A DNA stretch of 64,000 nucleotides from Saccoglossus kowalevskii. Taxonomy: Eukaryota; Hemichordata; Enteropneusta; Harrimaniidae. Below the pieces are notes generated by a model. It saw only the letters and a list, made by a program, of their open reading frames with translations, made no database searches and was not told where the DNA came from. Shown here piece by piece: positions 1 to 14,979 of the stretch. The first letter of the stretch is position 1. Each line of letters starts with the position of its first letter. The DNA is taken from NCBI RefSeq assembly GCF_000003605.2, contig NW_003115524.1, positions 1 to 64,000 of the forward strand, written 5' to 3'. Made by a program: the position numbers and the translations under genes.

Positions 1-3000
1 TGGTTACATACGTGAAAACATTAACATTATTTTGATCGACACTTATCTTTCAATTTGTCTTATTTTCTGTACAAATTATGAAATATTAATTTTTGAATAT
101 TTTCTTATACCTTCACCGATTGAGACATGATGATTAAGTCCAATCAACACTATCATCAATTATTGACCATAACCTTGTTCAGATTAACAAAACCTTGATA
201 TATTATGTCATCACATATCCTGTTATAAGATGTGGTGATAGGAATATAACATAATTGGTCATCAGTTTTATATCGGATGCGAGTGCGAGTGAATCGTACC
301 TTGGAGGCGCATTGTCTACCATTGATCGCAAGATTGATTGGCTGATCTGAATTATGATTGGTGTTCCCGTACATCGTATCCATATAAAGCCAGTTTCTCC
401 TGATGCTTGGCGCTCAGTTGCAGATTCTACAAAGTCACTGCCCTGAACACGTGACAAGGGTGTATTTGGCTGCTGTATCTCCCCCTCTTTACAGGTTTCA
501 AGATTTGAAAGATTGCGAATTTTAAGATCCAAAAGACCCAAAGCGTGATGTGTCCCAGTTCTGGTCCTAATTGCATCCCTCAAGGCAATGCCTGGTGCAG
601 CCTGCTAGCATTTTTCTGTTATTTCTTCTACTTTTTTATTTTCATACCATGTGTTTTAGACAATTGACCTTTATTATACTGCCTACATTGATGAATATCA
701 GTCCACCATTTGCAAATCTAGTGTTTTACAATATAACGTAACTATTTAATTATCTACACTGATTGTTCTGTTTTCACTTACACATTATTTGAAATTATCT
801 TGCTTGTCCATTGGAATCATGCATTTCCCAAAAAATATTCCTAATTTAAAGTACGATTATTCCAAAAGAATGTTCATTTTTGGTTACACCACGTGACAAC
901 ATAAACTTTATTTTGATTAACACTTAACCTTCAATTTGTCCTATTTTCTGTACTAATTATGAAATCTTTATTTTTTGAATAATTGCTTATATTTCACCGA
1001 CTGAGACATGATGATTAAGTCCAATCAACACTATCATCAATTTTTGAACACAGCCTTGTTCAGATAAACGAAACCTTGATATATTATGTCACCACATGTC
1101 CAGTTATAAAATGTGGTGATAGGAATATAACTTAAATAGTCATCAGTTTTATATCGGATGCGAGTGCGAGTGAATCCTACATTGGGGCGCTTTGTCTACC
1201 ATTGTTCGCAAGATTGTTTGGCTGATCTGAATTATGATTGGTGGTCCCATACCTCGTATCCATATAAAGCCAGATTGTCTGATGCTTGGCGCTCAGTTGC
1301 AGATTCTACAAAGTCGCCGCCCTGAACACGTGACAAGGGTATATTTGGCTGCTGTATCTCCCGCTCTTTACAGGTTTCAAGATTTGAAAGATTGCGAATT
1401 TCAAGATCCTAAAGACCCAAAGCGTGGTGTGTCCCAGTTCTGGTCCTAATTGCATCCCTCAATGCAATGCCTGGTGCAGCCTGCTAGCATTTTTCTGTTA
1501 TTTCTTCTTCTTTTTTTATTTTCATACTATGTGTTTTAGACAATTGACCTTTATTAAACTGCCTACATTGATAAATATCAGTCCACCATTTGCAAATCTA
1601 GTGTTCTACAATATAACGTAACTATTTAATAATCTACACTGATTGTTCTGTTTTTACTTACACATTATTTGAAATTATCTTGCTTGTCCACTGCAATCAT
1701 GCATTTCCCAAAAATATTCCTAATTTAAAGCATGATTACACCAAAAGAATGTTCATTTTTTGGTTACACCACGTGACAACATAAACTTTATTTTGATTGA
1801 CACTTATCCTTCAATTTGTCTTATTTTCTGTACTAATTATGAAATCTTTATTTTTGAATAATTGCTTATACTTTCACCGACTGCGACATGATGATTAAGT
1901 CCAATCAACACTATCATCAATTATTGAACACAGCCTTGTTCAGATAAACGAAACCTTGATATATTATGTCACCACATATCCAGTTATAAGATGTGGTGAT
2001 AGGAATATAACTTAAATAGTCATCAGTTTTATATCGGATGTGAGTGCGAGTGAATCCTACCTTGGGGGTGCTTTGTCTATCATTGATCGCAAGATTGTTT
2101 GGCTGATCTGAATTATGATTGGTGTTCCCAGCAAAATTTACCCGTACATCGTATCTATATAAAGCCAGTTTTTCCTGATGCTTGGCGCTCATGATCAGTT
2201 GCAGATTCTACAAAGTCACCGCCCTGAACACGTGACAAGGGTATATTTGGCTGCTGTATCTCCCCCTCTCTACAGGTTTCAAGATTTGAAAGATTGCGAA
2301 TTTCAAGATACTAAAGACCCAAAGCGTGGTGTGTCCCAGTTCTGGTCCTCATTGCATCCCTCAAGGCATTGCCTGGTGCAGTGTGCCAGCATTTTCTTTT
2401 ATTTCTTTTTTTTCGTTTTCATACCATGTGTTTTAGACAATTGACCTTTATTATACTGCCTACATTGATGAATATCAGTCCACCATTTGCAAATCTAGTG
2501 TTTTACGATATAACGTAACTATTTAATAATCTACACTGATTGTTCTGTTTTCACTTACACATTATTTGAAATTATCTTGCTTGTCCATTGGAATTATGCA
2601 TTTCCCAAAAAATATTCCTAATTTAAAGCACGATTATTCCAAAAGAATGTTCATTTTTTGGTTACAGCACGTGACAACATAAACTTTATTTTGATTGACA
2701 CTTATCCTTCAATTTGTACTATTTTCTGTACTAATTATGAAATATTATTTTTTGAATATTTTCTTATACCTTCACCGATTGAGACATGATGATTAAGTCC
2801 AATCAACACTATCATCAATTATTGAACATAGCCTTGTTCAGATTAACAAAACCTTGATATATTATGTCATCACATATCCAGTTATAAGATGTGGTGATAG
2901 GAATATAACTTAATTGGTCATCAGTTTTATATCGGATGCGAGTGCGAGTGAATCCTACATTGGGGGCGCTTTGTTTACCATTGTTCGCAAGATTGTTTGG

Positions 3001-3541
3001 CTGATCTGAATTATGATTGGTGGTCCCATACATCGTATCCATATAAAGCCAGATTATCCTGATGCTTGGCGCTCAGTTGCAGATTCTACAAAGTCGCCGC
3101 CCTGAACACGTGACAAGGGTATATTTGGCTGCTGTATCTCCCGCTCTTTACAGGTTTCAAGATTTGAAAGATTGCGAATTTCAAGATTCTAAAGACCCAA
3201 AGCGTGGTGTGTCCCAGTTCTGGTCCTAATTGCATCCCTCAATGCAATGCCTGGTGCAGCCTGCTAGCATTTTTATGTCATTTCTTCTTCTTTTTTTTTC
3301 ATACCATGTGTTTTAGACAATTGACCTTTATTATACTGCCTACATTGATGAATACCGGTCCACCATTTGCAAATCTAGTGTTTTACAATATAACGTAACT
3401 ATTTAATAATCTACACTGATTGTTCTGTTTTCACTTACACATTATTTGAAATTATCTTGCTTGTCCATTGGAACCATGCATTTCCCAAAAAATATTCCTA
3501 ATTTAAAGCACGATTACTCCAAAAGAATGTTCATTTTTTGG
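1..3541 (+). repeat. Satellite block 1, mixed subfamilies (4 monomers)
   Basis: Phase markers are at 403, 1,282, 2,178 and 3,062. Units with and without the 14-bp AGCAAAATTTACCC module are mixed, giving spacings of 879, 896, 884 and 880. The unit at 2,178 carries a 6-bp insertion (GCTCATGATCAGTTG instead of GCTCAGTTG). The only other forward unit with it is at ~14,590, but it recurs on the inverted arm near 45,500, 47,290, 49,050 and 49,930. The first ~1,060 bases match 50,180-51,240 in inverted order, including rare changes such as TTGATTAACAC and a shortened CTTATATTTCACC. Confidence 0.9.
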
Positions 3542-6500
3542 TTACACCACGTGACAACATTAACATTATTTTGATCGACACTTATCTTTCAATTTGTCTT
3601 ATTTTCTGTACAAATTATGAAATATTAATTTTTGAATATTTTCTTATACCTTCACCGATTGAGACATGATGATTAAGTCCAATCAACACTATCATCAATT
3701 ATTGAACATAACCTTGTTCAGATTAACAAAACCTTGATATATTATGTCATCACATATCCTGTTATAAGATGTGGTGATAGAAATATAACTTAATTGGTCA
3801 TCAGTTTTAGATCGGATGAGAGTGCGAGTGAATCCTACCTTGGGGGCGCTTTGTCAACCATTGATCGCAAGATTGTTTGGCTGATCTGAATTATGATTGG
3901 TGTTCCCGTTCATCGTATCCATATAAAGCCAGTTTCTCCTGATGCTTGGCGCACAGTTGCAGATTCTACAAAGTCACCGCCCTGAACACGTGAGATGGGT
4001 ATATTTGGCTCCTGTATCTCCCCTCTCTACAGGTTTCAAGATTTGAAAGATTGCGAATTTCAAGATACTAAAGACCCAAAGAGTGGTGTGTCCCAGTTCT
4101 GTTCCTAATTACATCCATCAAGGCATTGCCTGGTGCGGCCTGCTCGCATTTTCTTTTATTTCTTCTTCTTTTTTTTCATTTTTATTCCATGTGTTTTAAA
4201 CAATTGACCTTTATTAAACTGCCTACATTGATGAATGTCCACCATTTGCAAATCTAGTGTTTTACAATATAACGTAACTTTTTTAATAATCTACACTGAT
4301 CATTCTGTTTTCACTTACACATTGTTTGAAACTATCTTGCTTGTCCATTGTAATCATGCATTTCCCAAAGAATATTTCTAATTTTAAGCATGATTACTCC
4401 AAAAGAATGTTCATTTTTTGGTTACACCACGTGACAACATAAACTTTATTTTGATTGACACTTATCCTTCAATTTGCCCTATTTTCTGTACTAATTATGA
4501 AATCTTTACTTTTGAATAATTGTTTATACCTTCACCGACTGAGACATGATGATTAAGTCCAATCAACACTATCATCAATTATTGAACATAACCTTGTTCA
4601 GATTAACGAAACCTTGATATATTATTTCACCACATATCCAGTTATAGGATGTGGTGATAGGAATATAACTTAAATAGTCATCAGTTTTATATCGGATGCG
4701 AGTGTGAGTGAATCCTACCTTGGGGGCGCTTTGTCTATCATTGATCGCAAGATTGTTTGGCTGATCGGAATTGTGATTGGTGTTCCCAGCGAAATTTACC
4801 CGTACATCGTATCCATATTAAGCCAGTTTCTTCTGATGCTTGGCGCTCAGTTGCAGATTCTACAATGTCACCTCACTGAACACGTGACAAGGGTATATTT
4901 GGCTCCTGTATCTCCCCTCTCTACAGGTTTCAAGATTTGAAAGATTGCGAATTTCAACATCCTAAAGACCCAAAGCGTGGTGTGTCCCAGTTCTGGTCCT
5001 AATTGCATCCCTCAAGGCATTGCCTGGTGCAGTCTGCCAGCATTTTCTTTCATTTCTTTTTTTTCGTTTTCATACCATGTGTTTTAGACAATTGACCTTT
5101 ATTAAACTGCCTATATTGATGAATATCAGTCCACCATTTGTAAATCTAGTGTTTTACAATATAACGTAACTATTTAATAATCTACACTGATTGTTCTGTT
5201 TTCACTTACACATTATTTGAAATTATCTTGCTTGTCCATTGGAACCATGTATTTCCCAAAAAAAATTCCTAATTTAAAGCACGATTACTCCAAAAGAATG
5301 TTCATTTTTTGGTTACACCACGTGACAACATTAACATTATTTTGATCGACACTTATCTTTCAATTTGTCTTATTTTCTGTACAAATTATGCAATATTAAT
5401 TTTTGAATATTTTCTTATACCTTCACCGATTGAGACATGATGATTAAGTCCAATCAACACTATCATCAATTATTGAACATAACCTTGTTCAGATTAACAA
5501 AACCTTGATATATTATGTCATCACATATCCTGTTATAAGATGTGGTGATAGAAATATAACTTAATTGGTCATCAGTTTTAGATCGGATGAGAGTGAGAGT
5601 GAATCCTACCTTGGGGGCGCTTTGTCAACCATTGATCGCAAGATTGTTTGGCTGATCTGAATTATGATTGGTGTTCCCGTACATCGTATCCATATAAAGC
5701 CAGTTTCTCCTGATGCTTGGCGCACAGTTGCAGATTCTACAAAGTCACCGCCCTGAACACGTGAGATGGGTATATTTGGCTCCTGTATCTCCCCTCTCTA
5801 CAGGTTTCAAGATTTGAAAGATTGCGAATTTCAAGATCCTAAAGACCCAAAGAGTGGTGTGTCCCATTTCTGTTCCTAATTACATCCATCAAGGCATTGC
5901 CTGGTGCGGCCTGCTCGCATTTTTCTTTTATTTCTTCTTCTTTTTTTCATTTTTATTCCATGTGTTTTAAACAATTGACCTTTATTAAACTGCCTACATT
6001 GATGAATATCAGTCCACCATTTGCAAATCTAGTGTTTTACAATATAACGTAACTTTTTTAATAATCTACACTGATCATTCTGTTTTCACTTACACATTAT
6101 TTGAAATTATCTTGCTTGTCCATTGGAATCATGCATTTCCCAAAAAATATTCCTAATTTAAAGCTCTAGTACTCCAAAAGAATGTTCATTTTTTGGTTAC
6201 ACCACGTGACAACATTAACATTATTTTGATCGACACTTATCCTTCAATTTGTCTTATTTTCTGTACTAATTATGAAATCTTTATTTTTGAATATTTTCTT
6301 ATACATTCACCGATTGAGACATGATGATTAAGTCCAATCAACACTATCATCAATTACTGAACATAGCCTTGTTCGGATAAACGAAACCTTGATATATTAT
6401 GTCACCACTTATCCAGTTATAAGATGTGGTGATAGGAATATAACTTAATTGGTCATCAGTTTTATATCTGATGCGAGGTCGAGTGAATCCTACATTGGGG

Positions 6501-7069
6501 GCGCTTTGTCTGCCATTGTTCGCAAGATTGTTTGGCTGATCTGAATTATGATTGGTGTTCCCGTACATCGTATCCATATAAAGCCAGGTTCTCCTGACGC
6601 TTGGCGCTCAGTTGCAGATTCTACAAAATCACCGCCCTGAACACGTGACAAGGGTATATTTGGCTGCTGTATCTCCCCCTCTTTACAGGTTTCAAGATTT
6701 GAAAGATTGCGAAATTCAAGATCCTAAAGACCCAAAGCGTGGTGTGTCCCAGTTCTGGTCCTAATTGATTCCCTCAAGGCAATGCCTGGCGCAGCCTGCT
6801 AGCATTTTTCTGTTATTTCTTCTTCTTTTTTTATTTTCATACCGTGTGTTTTAGACAATTGACCTTTATTATACTGCCTACATTGATGAATATCAGTCCA
6901 CCATTTGCAAATCTAGTGTTTTACAATATAACGTAACTATTTAATAATCTACACTGATTGTTCTGTTTTCACTTACACATTATTTGAAATTATCTTGCTT
7001 GTCCATTGGAATCATGCATTTCCCAAAAAATATTCCTAATTTAAAGCAGATTACTCCAAAAGAATGTTC
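3542..7069 (+). repeat. Satellite block 2, GTGAGATGGG subfamily (4 monomers)
   Basis: Phase markers are at 3,942, 4,836, 5,713 and ~6,597 (the last reads GACGC instead of GATGC). Units at 3,942 and 5,713 carry the diagnostic changes GCGCACAG and GTGAGATGGG. The latter destroys the usual GTGACAAGGG context after the first E-box. The unit at 4,836 has AATGTCACCTCACTG and GCGAAATTTACCC. The segment of about 4.5-6.1 kb reappears at about 28.33-30.0 kb with both phase markers shifted by exactly 23,804 bp. That suggests a block copy more than one monomer long. Confidence 0.88.
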
Positions 7070-10000
7070 ATTTTTTGGTTACAATACGTGAAAACATTAA
7101 CATTATATTGATCGACACTTATCTTTCAATTTGTCTTATTTTCTGTACAAATTATGAAATATTAATTTTTGAATATTTTCTTATACCTTCACCGATTGAG
7201 ACATGATGATTAAGTCCAATCAACACTATCATCAATTATTGACCATAACCTTGTTCAGATTAACAAAACCTTGATATATTATGACATCACATATCCTGTT
7301 ATAAGATGTGGTGATAGGAATATAACTTAATTGGTCATCAGTTTTATATCGGATGCGTGTGCGAGTGAATCCTACATTGGGGGCGCTTTGTCTACCATTG
7401 ATCGCAAGATTGTTTGGCTGATCTGAATTATGATTGGTGTTCCCAGCAAAATTTACCCGTACATCGTATCCATATAAAGCCAGTTTCTCCTGATGCTTGG
7501 CGCTCAGTTGCAGATTCTACAAAGTCACCGCCCTGAACACGTGACAATGGTATATTTGGCTGCTGTATCTCCCCCTCTCTACAGGTTTCAAGATTTGAAA
7601 GATTGCGAATTTCAAGATCCTAAAGACCCAAAGCGTGGTGTGTCCCAGTTCTGGCCCTCATTGCATCCCTCAAGGCATTGCCTGGTGCAGTCTGCCAGCA
7701 TTTTCTTTTATTTTATTTTTTTTTCGTTTTCATACCATGTGTTTTAGACAATTGACCTTTATTATACTGCCTACATTGACGAATATCAGTCCACCATTTG
7801 CAAATCTAGTGTTTTACAATATAACGTAACTATTTAATAATCTACACTGATTGTTCTGTTTTCACTTACACATTATTTGAAATTATCTTGCTTGTCCATT
7901 GGAATCATGCATTTCCCAAAAAATATTCCTAATTTAAAGTAGATTACTCCAAAAGAATGTTCATTTTTTGGTTACAATACGTGAAAACATTAACATTATT
8001 TTGATCGACACTTATCTTTCAATATGTCTTATTTTCTGTACTAATTATGAAATCTTTATTTTTGAATAATTGCTTATAATTTCACCGACCGAGACATGAT
8101 GATTAAGTCCAATCATCACTATCATCAATTATTGAACATAGCCTTGTTCAGATAAACGAAACCTTGATATATTATGTCACCACATGTCCAGTTATAAGAT
8201 GTGGTGATAGGAATATAAATTAAATAGTCATCTGTTTTATATCGGATGCGTGTGCGAGTGAATCCTACCTTGGGGCGCCTTGTCTATCATTGATCGCAAG
8301 ATTGTTTGGCTGATCTGAATTATGATTGGTGTTCCCAGTAAAATTTACCCGTACATCGTATCCATATAAAACCATTTTCTCCTGATGCTTGGCGCTCAGT
8401 TGCAGATTCTACAAAGTCACCGCCTTGAACACGTGACAATGGTATATTTGGCTGCTGTATCTCCCCCTCTCTACAGGTTTCAAGATTTGAAAGATTGCGA
8501 ATTTAAAGATCCTAAAGACCCAAAAGCGTGGTGTGTCCCAGTTCTGGTCCTCATTGCATCCTTCAAGGCATTGCCTGGTGCAGTCTGCCAGCATTTTCTT
8601 TTATTTCTTTTTTTGTTTTCATACCATGTGTTTTAGACAATTGACCTTTATTAAACTGCCTACATTGATGGATATCAGTCCACCATTTGCTAATCTAGTG
8701 TTTTACAATATAACGTAACTATTTAATAATCTACAATGATTGTTCTGTTTTCACTTACACATTATTTGAAATTATCTTGCTTGTCCATTGGAATCATGCA
8801 TTTCCCAAAAAATATTCCTAATTTAAAGCTCTAGTACTCCAAAAGAATGTTCATTTTTTGGTTACACCACGTGACAACATTAACATTATTTTGATCGACA
8901 CTTATCCTTCAATTTGTCTTATTTTCTGTACTAATTATGAAATCTTTATTTTTGAATATTTTCTTATACCTTCACCGATTGAGACATGATGATTAAGTCC
9001 AATCAACACTATCATCAATTATTGAACATAGCCTTGTTCGGATAAACGAAACCTTGATATATTATGTCACCACTTATCCAGTTATAAGATGTGGTGATAG
9101 GAATATAACTTAATTGGTCATCAGTTTTATATCGGATGCGAGTGCGAGTGAATCCTACACTGGGGGCGCTTTGTCTGCCATTGTTCGCAAGATTGTTTGG
9201 CTGATCTGAATTATGATTGGTGTTCCCGTACATCGTATCCATATAAAGCCAGGTTCTCCTGACGCTTGGCGCTCAGTTGCAGATTCTACAAAATCACCGC
9301 CCTGAACACGTGACAAGGGTATATTTGGCTGCTGTATCTCCCCCACTTTACAGGTTTCAAGATTTGAAAGATTGCGAATTTCCAGATCCTAAAGACCCAA
9401 AACGTGGTGTGTCCCAGTTCTGGTCCTAATTGATTCCCTCAAGGCAATGCCTGGCGCAGCCTGCTAGCATTTTTCTGTTATTTCTTCTTCTTTTTTTATT
9501 TTCATACCGTGTGTTTTAGACAATTGACCTTTATTATACTGCCTACATTGATGAATATCAGTCCACCATTTGCAAATCTAGTGTTTTACAATATAACGTA
9601 ACTATTTAATAATCTACACTGATTGTTCTGTTTTCACTTACACATTATTTGAAATTATCTTGCTTGTCCATTGGAATCATGCATTTCCCAAAAAATATTC
9701 CTAATTTAAAGCACGATTATTCCAAAAGAATGTTCATTTTTTGGATACACCACGTGACAACATAAACTTTGTTTTGATTGACACTTATCCTTCAATTTGT
9801 CTTATTTTCTGTACTAATTATGAAATCTTTATTTTTGAATAATTGCTTATACTTTCACCGACTGAGACATGATGATTAAGTCCAATCATCACTATCATCA
9901 ATTATTGAACATAGCCTTGTTCAGATAAACGAAACCTTGATATATTATGTCACCACATGTCCAGTTATAAGATGTGGCGATAGGAATATAACTTAAATAG

Positions 10001-13000
10001 TCATCTGTTTTATATCGGATGCGTGTGCGAGTGAATCCTACCTTGGGGGCGCCTTGTCTATCATTGATCGCAGAATTGTTTGGCTGATCTGAATTATGAT
10101 TGGTGTTCCCAGCAAAATTTATCCGTACATCGTATCCATATAAAGCCAGTTTCTCCTGATGCTTGGCGCTCAGTTGCAGATTCTACAAAGTCACCGCCCT
10201 GAACACATGACAAGGGCATATTTGGCTGCTGTATCTCCCCCTCTTTACAGGTTTCAAGATTTGAAAGATTGCGAATTTCAATATCCTAAAGACCCAAAAG
10301 CGTGGTGTGTTCCAGTTCTGGTTCTCATTGCATCCCTCAAGGCATTGCCTGGTGCAGTCTGCCAGCATTTTCTTTTATTTCTTTTTTTGTTTTCATACCA
10401 TGTGTTTTAGACAATTGACCTTCATTAAACAGCCTACATTGATGGATATCAGTCCACCATTTGGTAATCTAGTGTTTTACAATATAACGTAACTATTTAA
10501 TAATCTACACTGATTGTTCTGTTTTCACTTACACATTATTTGAAATTATCTTGCTTGTCCATTGGAATCATGCATTTCCCAAAAAATATTCCTAATTTAA
10601 AGTTCTAGTACTCCAAAAGAATGTTCATTTGTTGGTTACACCACGTGACAACATTAACATTATTTTGATCGACACTTATCCTTCAATTTGTCTTATTTTC
10701 TGTACTAATTATGAAATCTTTATTTTTGAATATTTTCTTATACCTTCACCGATTGAGACATGATGATTAAGTCCAATCAACACTATCATCAATTATAGAA
10801 CATAACCTTGTTCAGATTAACAAAACCTTGATATATTATGTCATCACATATCCAGATATAAGATGTGGTGATAGGAATATAACTTAATTGGTCATCAGTT
10901 TTATATCGGATGCGATTGCGAGTGAATCCTACATTGGGGGCGCTTTGTGTACCATTGTTCGCAAGATTGTTTGGCTGATCTGAATTATGATTGGTGTTCT
11001 CGTACATCGTATCCATATAAAGCCAGTTTCTCCTGATGCTTGGCGCTCAGTTGCAGATTCTACAAACTCACCGCCCTGAACACGTGACAAGGGTATATTT
11101 GGCTTCTGTATCTTCTCCTCTTTACAGGTTTCAAGATTTGAAAGATTGCGAATTTCAAGATCCTAAAGACCCAAAAGCGTGGTGTGTCCCAGTTCTGGTC
11201 CTCATTGCATCCTTCAAGGCATTGCCTGGTGCAGTCTGCCAGCATTTTCTTTTATTTCTTTTTTTTGTTTTCATACCATGTGTTTTAGACAATTGACCTT
11301 TATTAAACTGCCTACATTGATGGATATCAGTCCACCATTTGGTAATCTAGTGTTTTACAATATAACGTAACTATTTAATAATCTACACTGATTGTTCTGT
11401 TTTCACTTACACATTATTTGAAATTATCTTGCTTGTCCATTGGAATCATGCATTTCCCAAAAAATATTCCTAATTTAAAGCACGATTATTCCAAAAGAAT
11501 GTTCATTTTTTGGATACACCACGTGACAACATAATCTTTATTTTGATTGACACTTATCCTTCAATTTGTCTTATTTTCTGTACTAATTATGAAATCTTTA
11601 TTTTTGAATAATTGCTTATACTTTCACCGACTGAGACATGATGATTAAGTCCAATCAACACTATCATCAATTATAGAACATAACCTTGTTCAGATTAACA
11701 AAACCTTGATATATTATGTCATCACATATCCAGATATAAGATGCTGTGATAGGAATATAACTTAATTGGTCATCAGTTTTATATCGGATGCGAGTGCGAG
11801 TGAATCCTACATTGGGGGCGCTTTGTGTACCATTGTTCGCAAGATTGTTTGGCTGATCTGAATTATGATTGGTGTTCCCGTACATCGTATCCATATAAAG
11901 CCAGTTTCTCCTGATGCTTGGCGCTCAGTTGCAGATTCTACAAAGTCACCGCCCTGAACACGTGACAAGGGTATATTTGGCTGCTGTATCTTCTCCTCTT
12001 TACAGATTTCAAGATTTGAAAGATTGCGAATTTCAAGATCCTAAAGACCCAAAGCGTGGTGTGTCCCAGTTCTGGTCCTAATTGCATCCCTCAAGGCAAT
12101 GCCTGGTGCAGCCTGCTAGCATTTTTCTGTTATTTCTTCTTCTTTTTTATTTTCATACCATGTGTTTTAGACAATTGACCTTTATTATACTGCCTACATT
12201 GATGAATATCAGTCCACCATTTGCAAATCTAGTGTTTTACAATATAACGTAACTATTTAATAATCTACACTGATTGATCTGTTTTCACTTACACATTATT
12301 TGAAATTATCTTGCTTGTCCATTGGAATCATGCATTTCCCAAAAAATATTCCTAATTTAAAGCACGATTATTCCATAAGAATGTTCATAATTTGGATACA
12401 CCACGTGACAACATAAACTTTATTTTGATTGACACTTATCCTTCAATTTGTCTTATTTTCTGTACTAATTATGAAATCTTTATTTTTGAATAATTGCTTA
12501 TACTTTCACCGACTGAGACATGATGATTAAGTCCAATCATCACTATCATCAATTATTGAACATAGCCTTGTTCAGATAAACGAAACCTTGATATATTATG
12601 TCACCACATGTCCAGTTATAAGATGTGGTGATAGGAATATAACTTAAATAGTCATCTGTTTTATACTGGATGCGTGTGCTAGTGAATCCTACCTTGGCGG
12701 CGCTTTGTCTATCATTGATCGCAAGATTGTTTGGCTGATCTGAATTATGATTGGTGTTCCCAGCAAAATTTACCCGTACATCGTATCCATATAAAGCCAG
12801 TTTCTCCTGATGCTTGGCGCTCAGTTGCAGATTCTACAAAGTCACTGCCCTGAACACGTGACAAGGGTATATTTGGCTGCTGTATCTCCCCCTCTCTACA
12901 GGTTTCAAGATTTGAAAGATTGCGAATTTCAAGATCCTAAAGACCCAAAAGCGTGGTGTGTCCCAGTTCTGGTCCTCAAGGCATTGCCTGGTGCAGTCTG

Positions 13001-14979
13001 CCAGCATTTTCTTTTATTTCTTTTTTTGTTTTCATACCATGTGTTTTAGACAATTGACCTTCATTAAACTGCCTACATTGATGGATATCAGTCCACCATT
13101 TGGTAATCTAGTGTTTTACAATATAACGTAACTATTTAATAATCTACACTGATTGTTTTGTTTTCACTTACACATTATTTGAAATTATCTTGCTTGTCCA
13201 TTGGAATCATGCATTTCCCAAAAAATATTCCTAATTTAAAGCACTAGTACTCCAAAAGAATGTTCATTTTTTGGTTACACCACGTGACAACATTAACATT
13301 ATTTTGATAGACACTTATCCTTCAATTTGTCTTATTTTCTGTACTAATTATGAAATCTTTATTTTTGAATAATTGCTTATACTTTCACCGACTGAGACAT
13401 GATGATTAAGTCCAATCATCACTATCATCAATTATTGAACATAGCCTTGTTCAGATAAACGAAACCTTGATATATTATGTCACCACATGTCCAGTTAAAA
13501 GATGTGGTGATAGGAATATAACTTAAATAGTCATCTGTTTTATATCGGATGCGTGTGCGAGTGAATCCTACCTTGGCGGCGCTTTGTCTATCATTGATCG
13601 CAAGATTGGTTGGCTGATCTGAATTATGATTGGTGTTCTCAGCAAAATTTACCCGTACATCGTATCCATCTAAAGCCAGTTTCTCCTGATGCTTGGCGCT
13701 CAGTTGCAGATTCTACAAAGTCACTGCCCTGAACACGTGACAAGGGTATATTTGGCTGCTGTATCTCCCCCTCTCTACAGGTTTCAAGATTTGAAAGATT
13801 GCGAATTTCAAGATCCTAAAGACCCAAAAGCGTGGTGTGTCCCAGTTTTGGTCCTCATTGCATCCCTCAAGGCATTGCCTGGTGCAGTCTGCCAGCAGTT
13901 TCTTTTATTTCTTTTTTTTTGTTTTCATACCATGCGTTTTAGACAATTGACCTTTATTAAACTGCCTACATTGATGGATATCAGTCCACCATTTGGTAAT
14001 CTAGTGTTTTACAATATAACGTAACTATTTAATAATCTACACTGATTGTTCTGTTTTCACTTACACATTATTTGAAATTATCTTGCTTGTTCATTGGAAT
14101 CATGCATTTCCCAAAAAATATTCCTAATTTAAAGCACGATTATTCCAAAAGAATGTTCATTTTTTGGATACACCACGTGACAACATAAACTTTATTTTGA
14201 TTGACACTTATCCTTCAATTTGTCTTATTTTCTGTACTAATTATGAAATCTTTATTTTTGAATAATTGCTTATACTTTCACCGACTGAGACATGATGATT
14301 AAGTCCAATCATCACTATCATCAATTATTGAACATAGCCTTGTTCAGATAAACGAAACCTTGATATATTATGTCACCACATGTCCAGTTATAAGATGTGG
14401 TGATAGGAATATAACTTAAATAGTCATCTATTTTATATCGGATGCGAGTGCGAGTGAATCCTACCTTGGGGCGCTTTGTCTATCATTGATCGCAAGATTG
14501 TTTGGCTGATCTGAATTATGATTGGTGTTCCCAGCAAAATTTACCCGTACATCGGATCTATATAAAGCCAGTTTTTCCTGAAGCTTGGCGCTCATGATCA
14601 GTTGCAGATTCTACAAAGTCACCGCCCTGAACACGTGACAAGGGTATATTTGGCTGCTGTATCTCCCCCTCTCTACAGGTTTCAAGATTTGAAAGATTGC
14701 GAATTTCAAGATCCTAAAGACCCAAAGCGTGGTGTGCCCCATTTCTGGTCCTCATTGCATCCCTCAAGGCATTGCCTGGTGCAGTCTGCCAGCATTTTCT
14801 TTTATTTCTTTTTTTTGTTTTCATACCATGTGTTTTAGACAATTGAGCTTCATTAAACTGCCTACATTGATGGATATCGCTCCACCATTTGGTAATCTAG
14901 TGTTTTACAATATAACGTAACTATTTAATAATCTACACTGATTGTTCTGTTTTCACTTACACATTATTTGAAATTATCT
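7070..14979 (+). repeat. Satellite block 3, alternating short and long units (9 monomers)
   Basis: Phase markers are at 7,493, 8,385, 9,262, 10,159, 11,036, 11,914, 12,810, 13,689 and ~14,581. Units without the 14-bp module (spacing 877-878) are interspersed with long ones (892-897). The unit at 12,810 has lost 12 bp between two direct CCTCA copies near 12,976, so a long unit measures only 879 bp. The ~7,080 and ~7,975 copies have the second E-box changed to TACGTG, a variant also found at ~10 and, inverted, at ~51,230. Confidence 0.9.
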
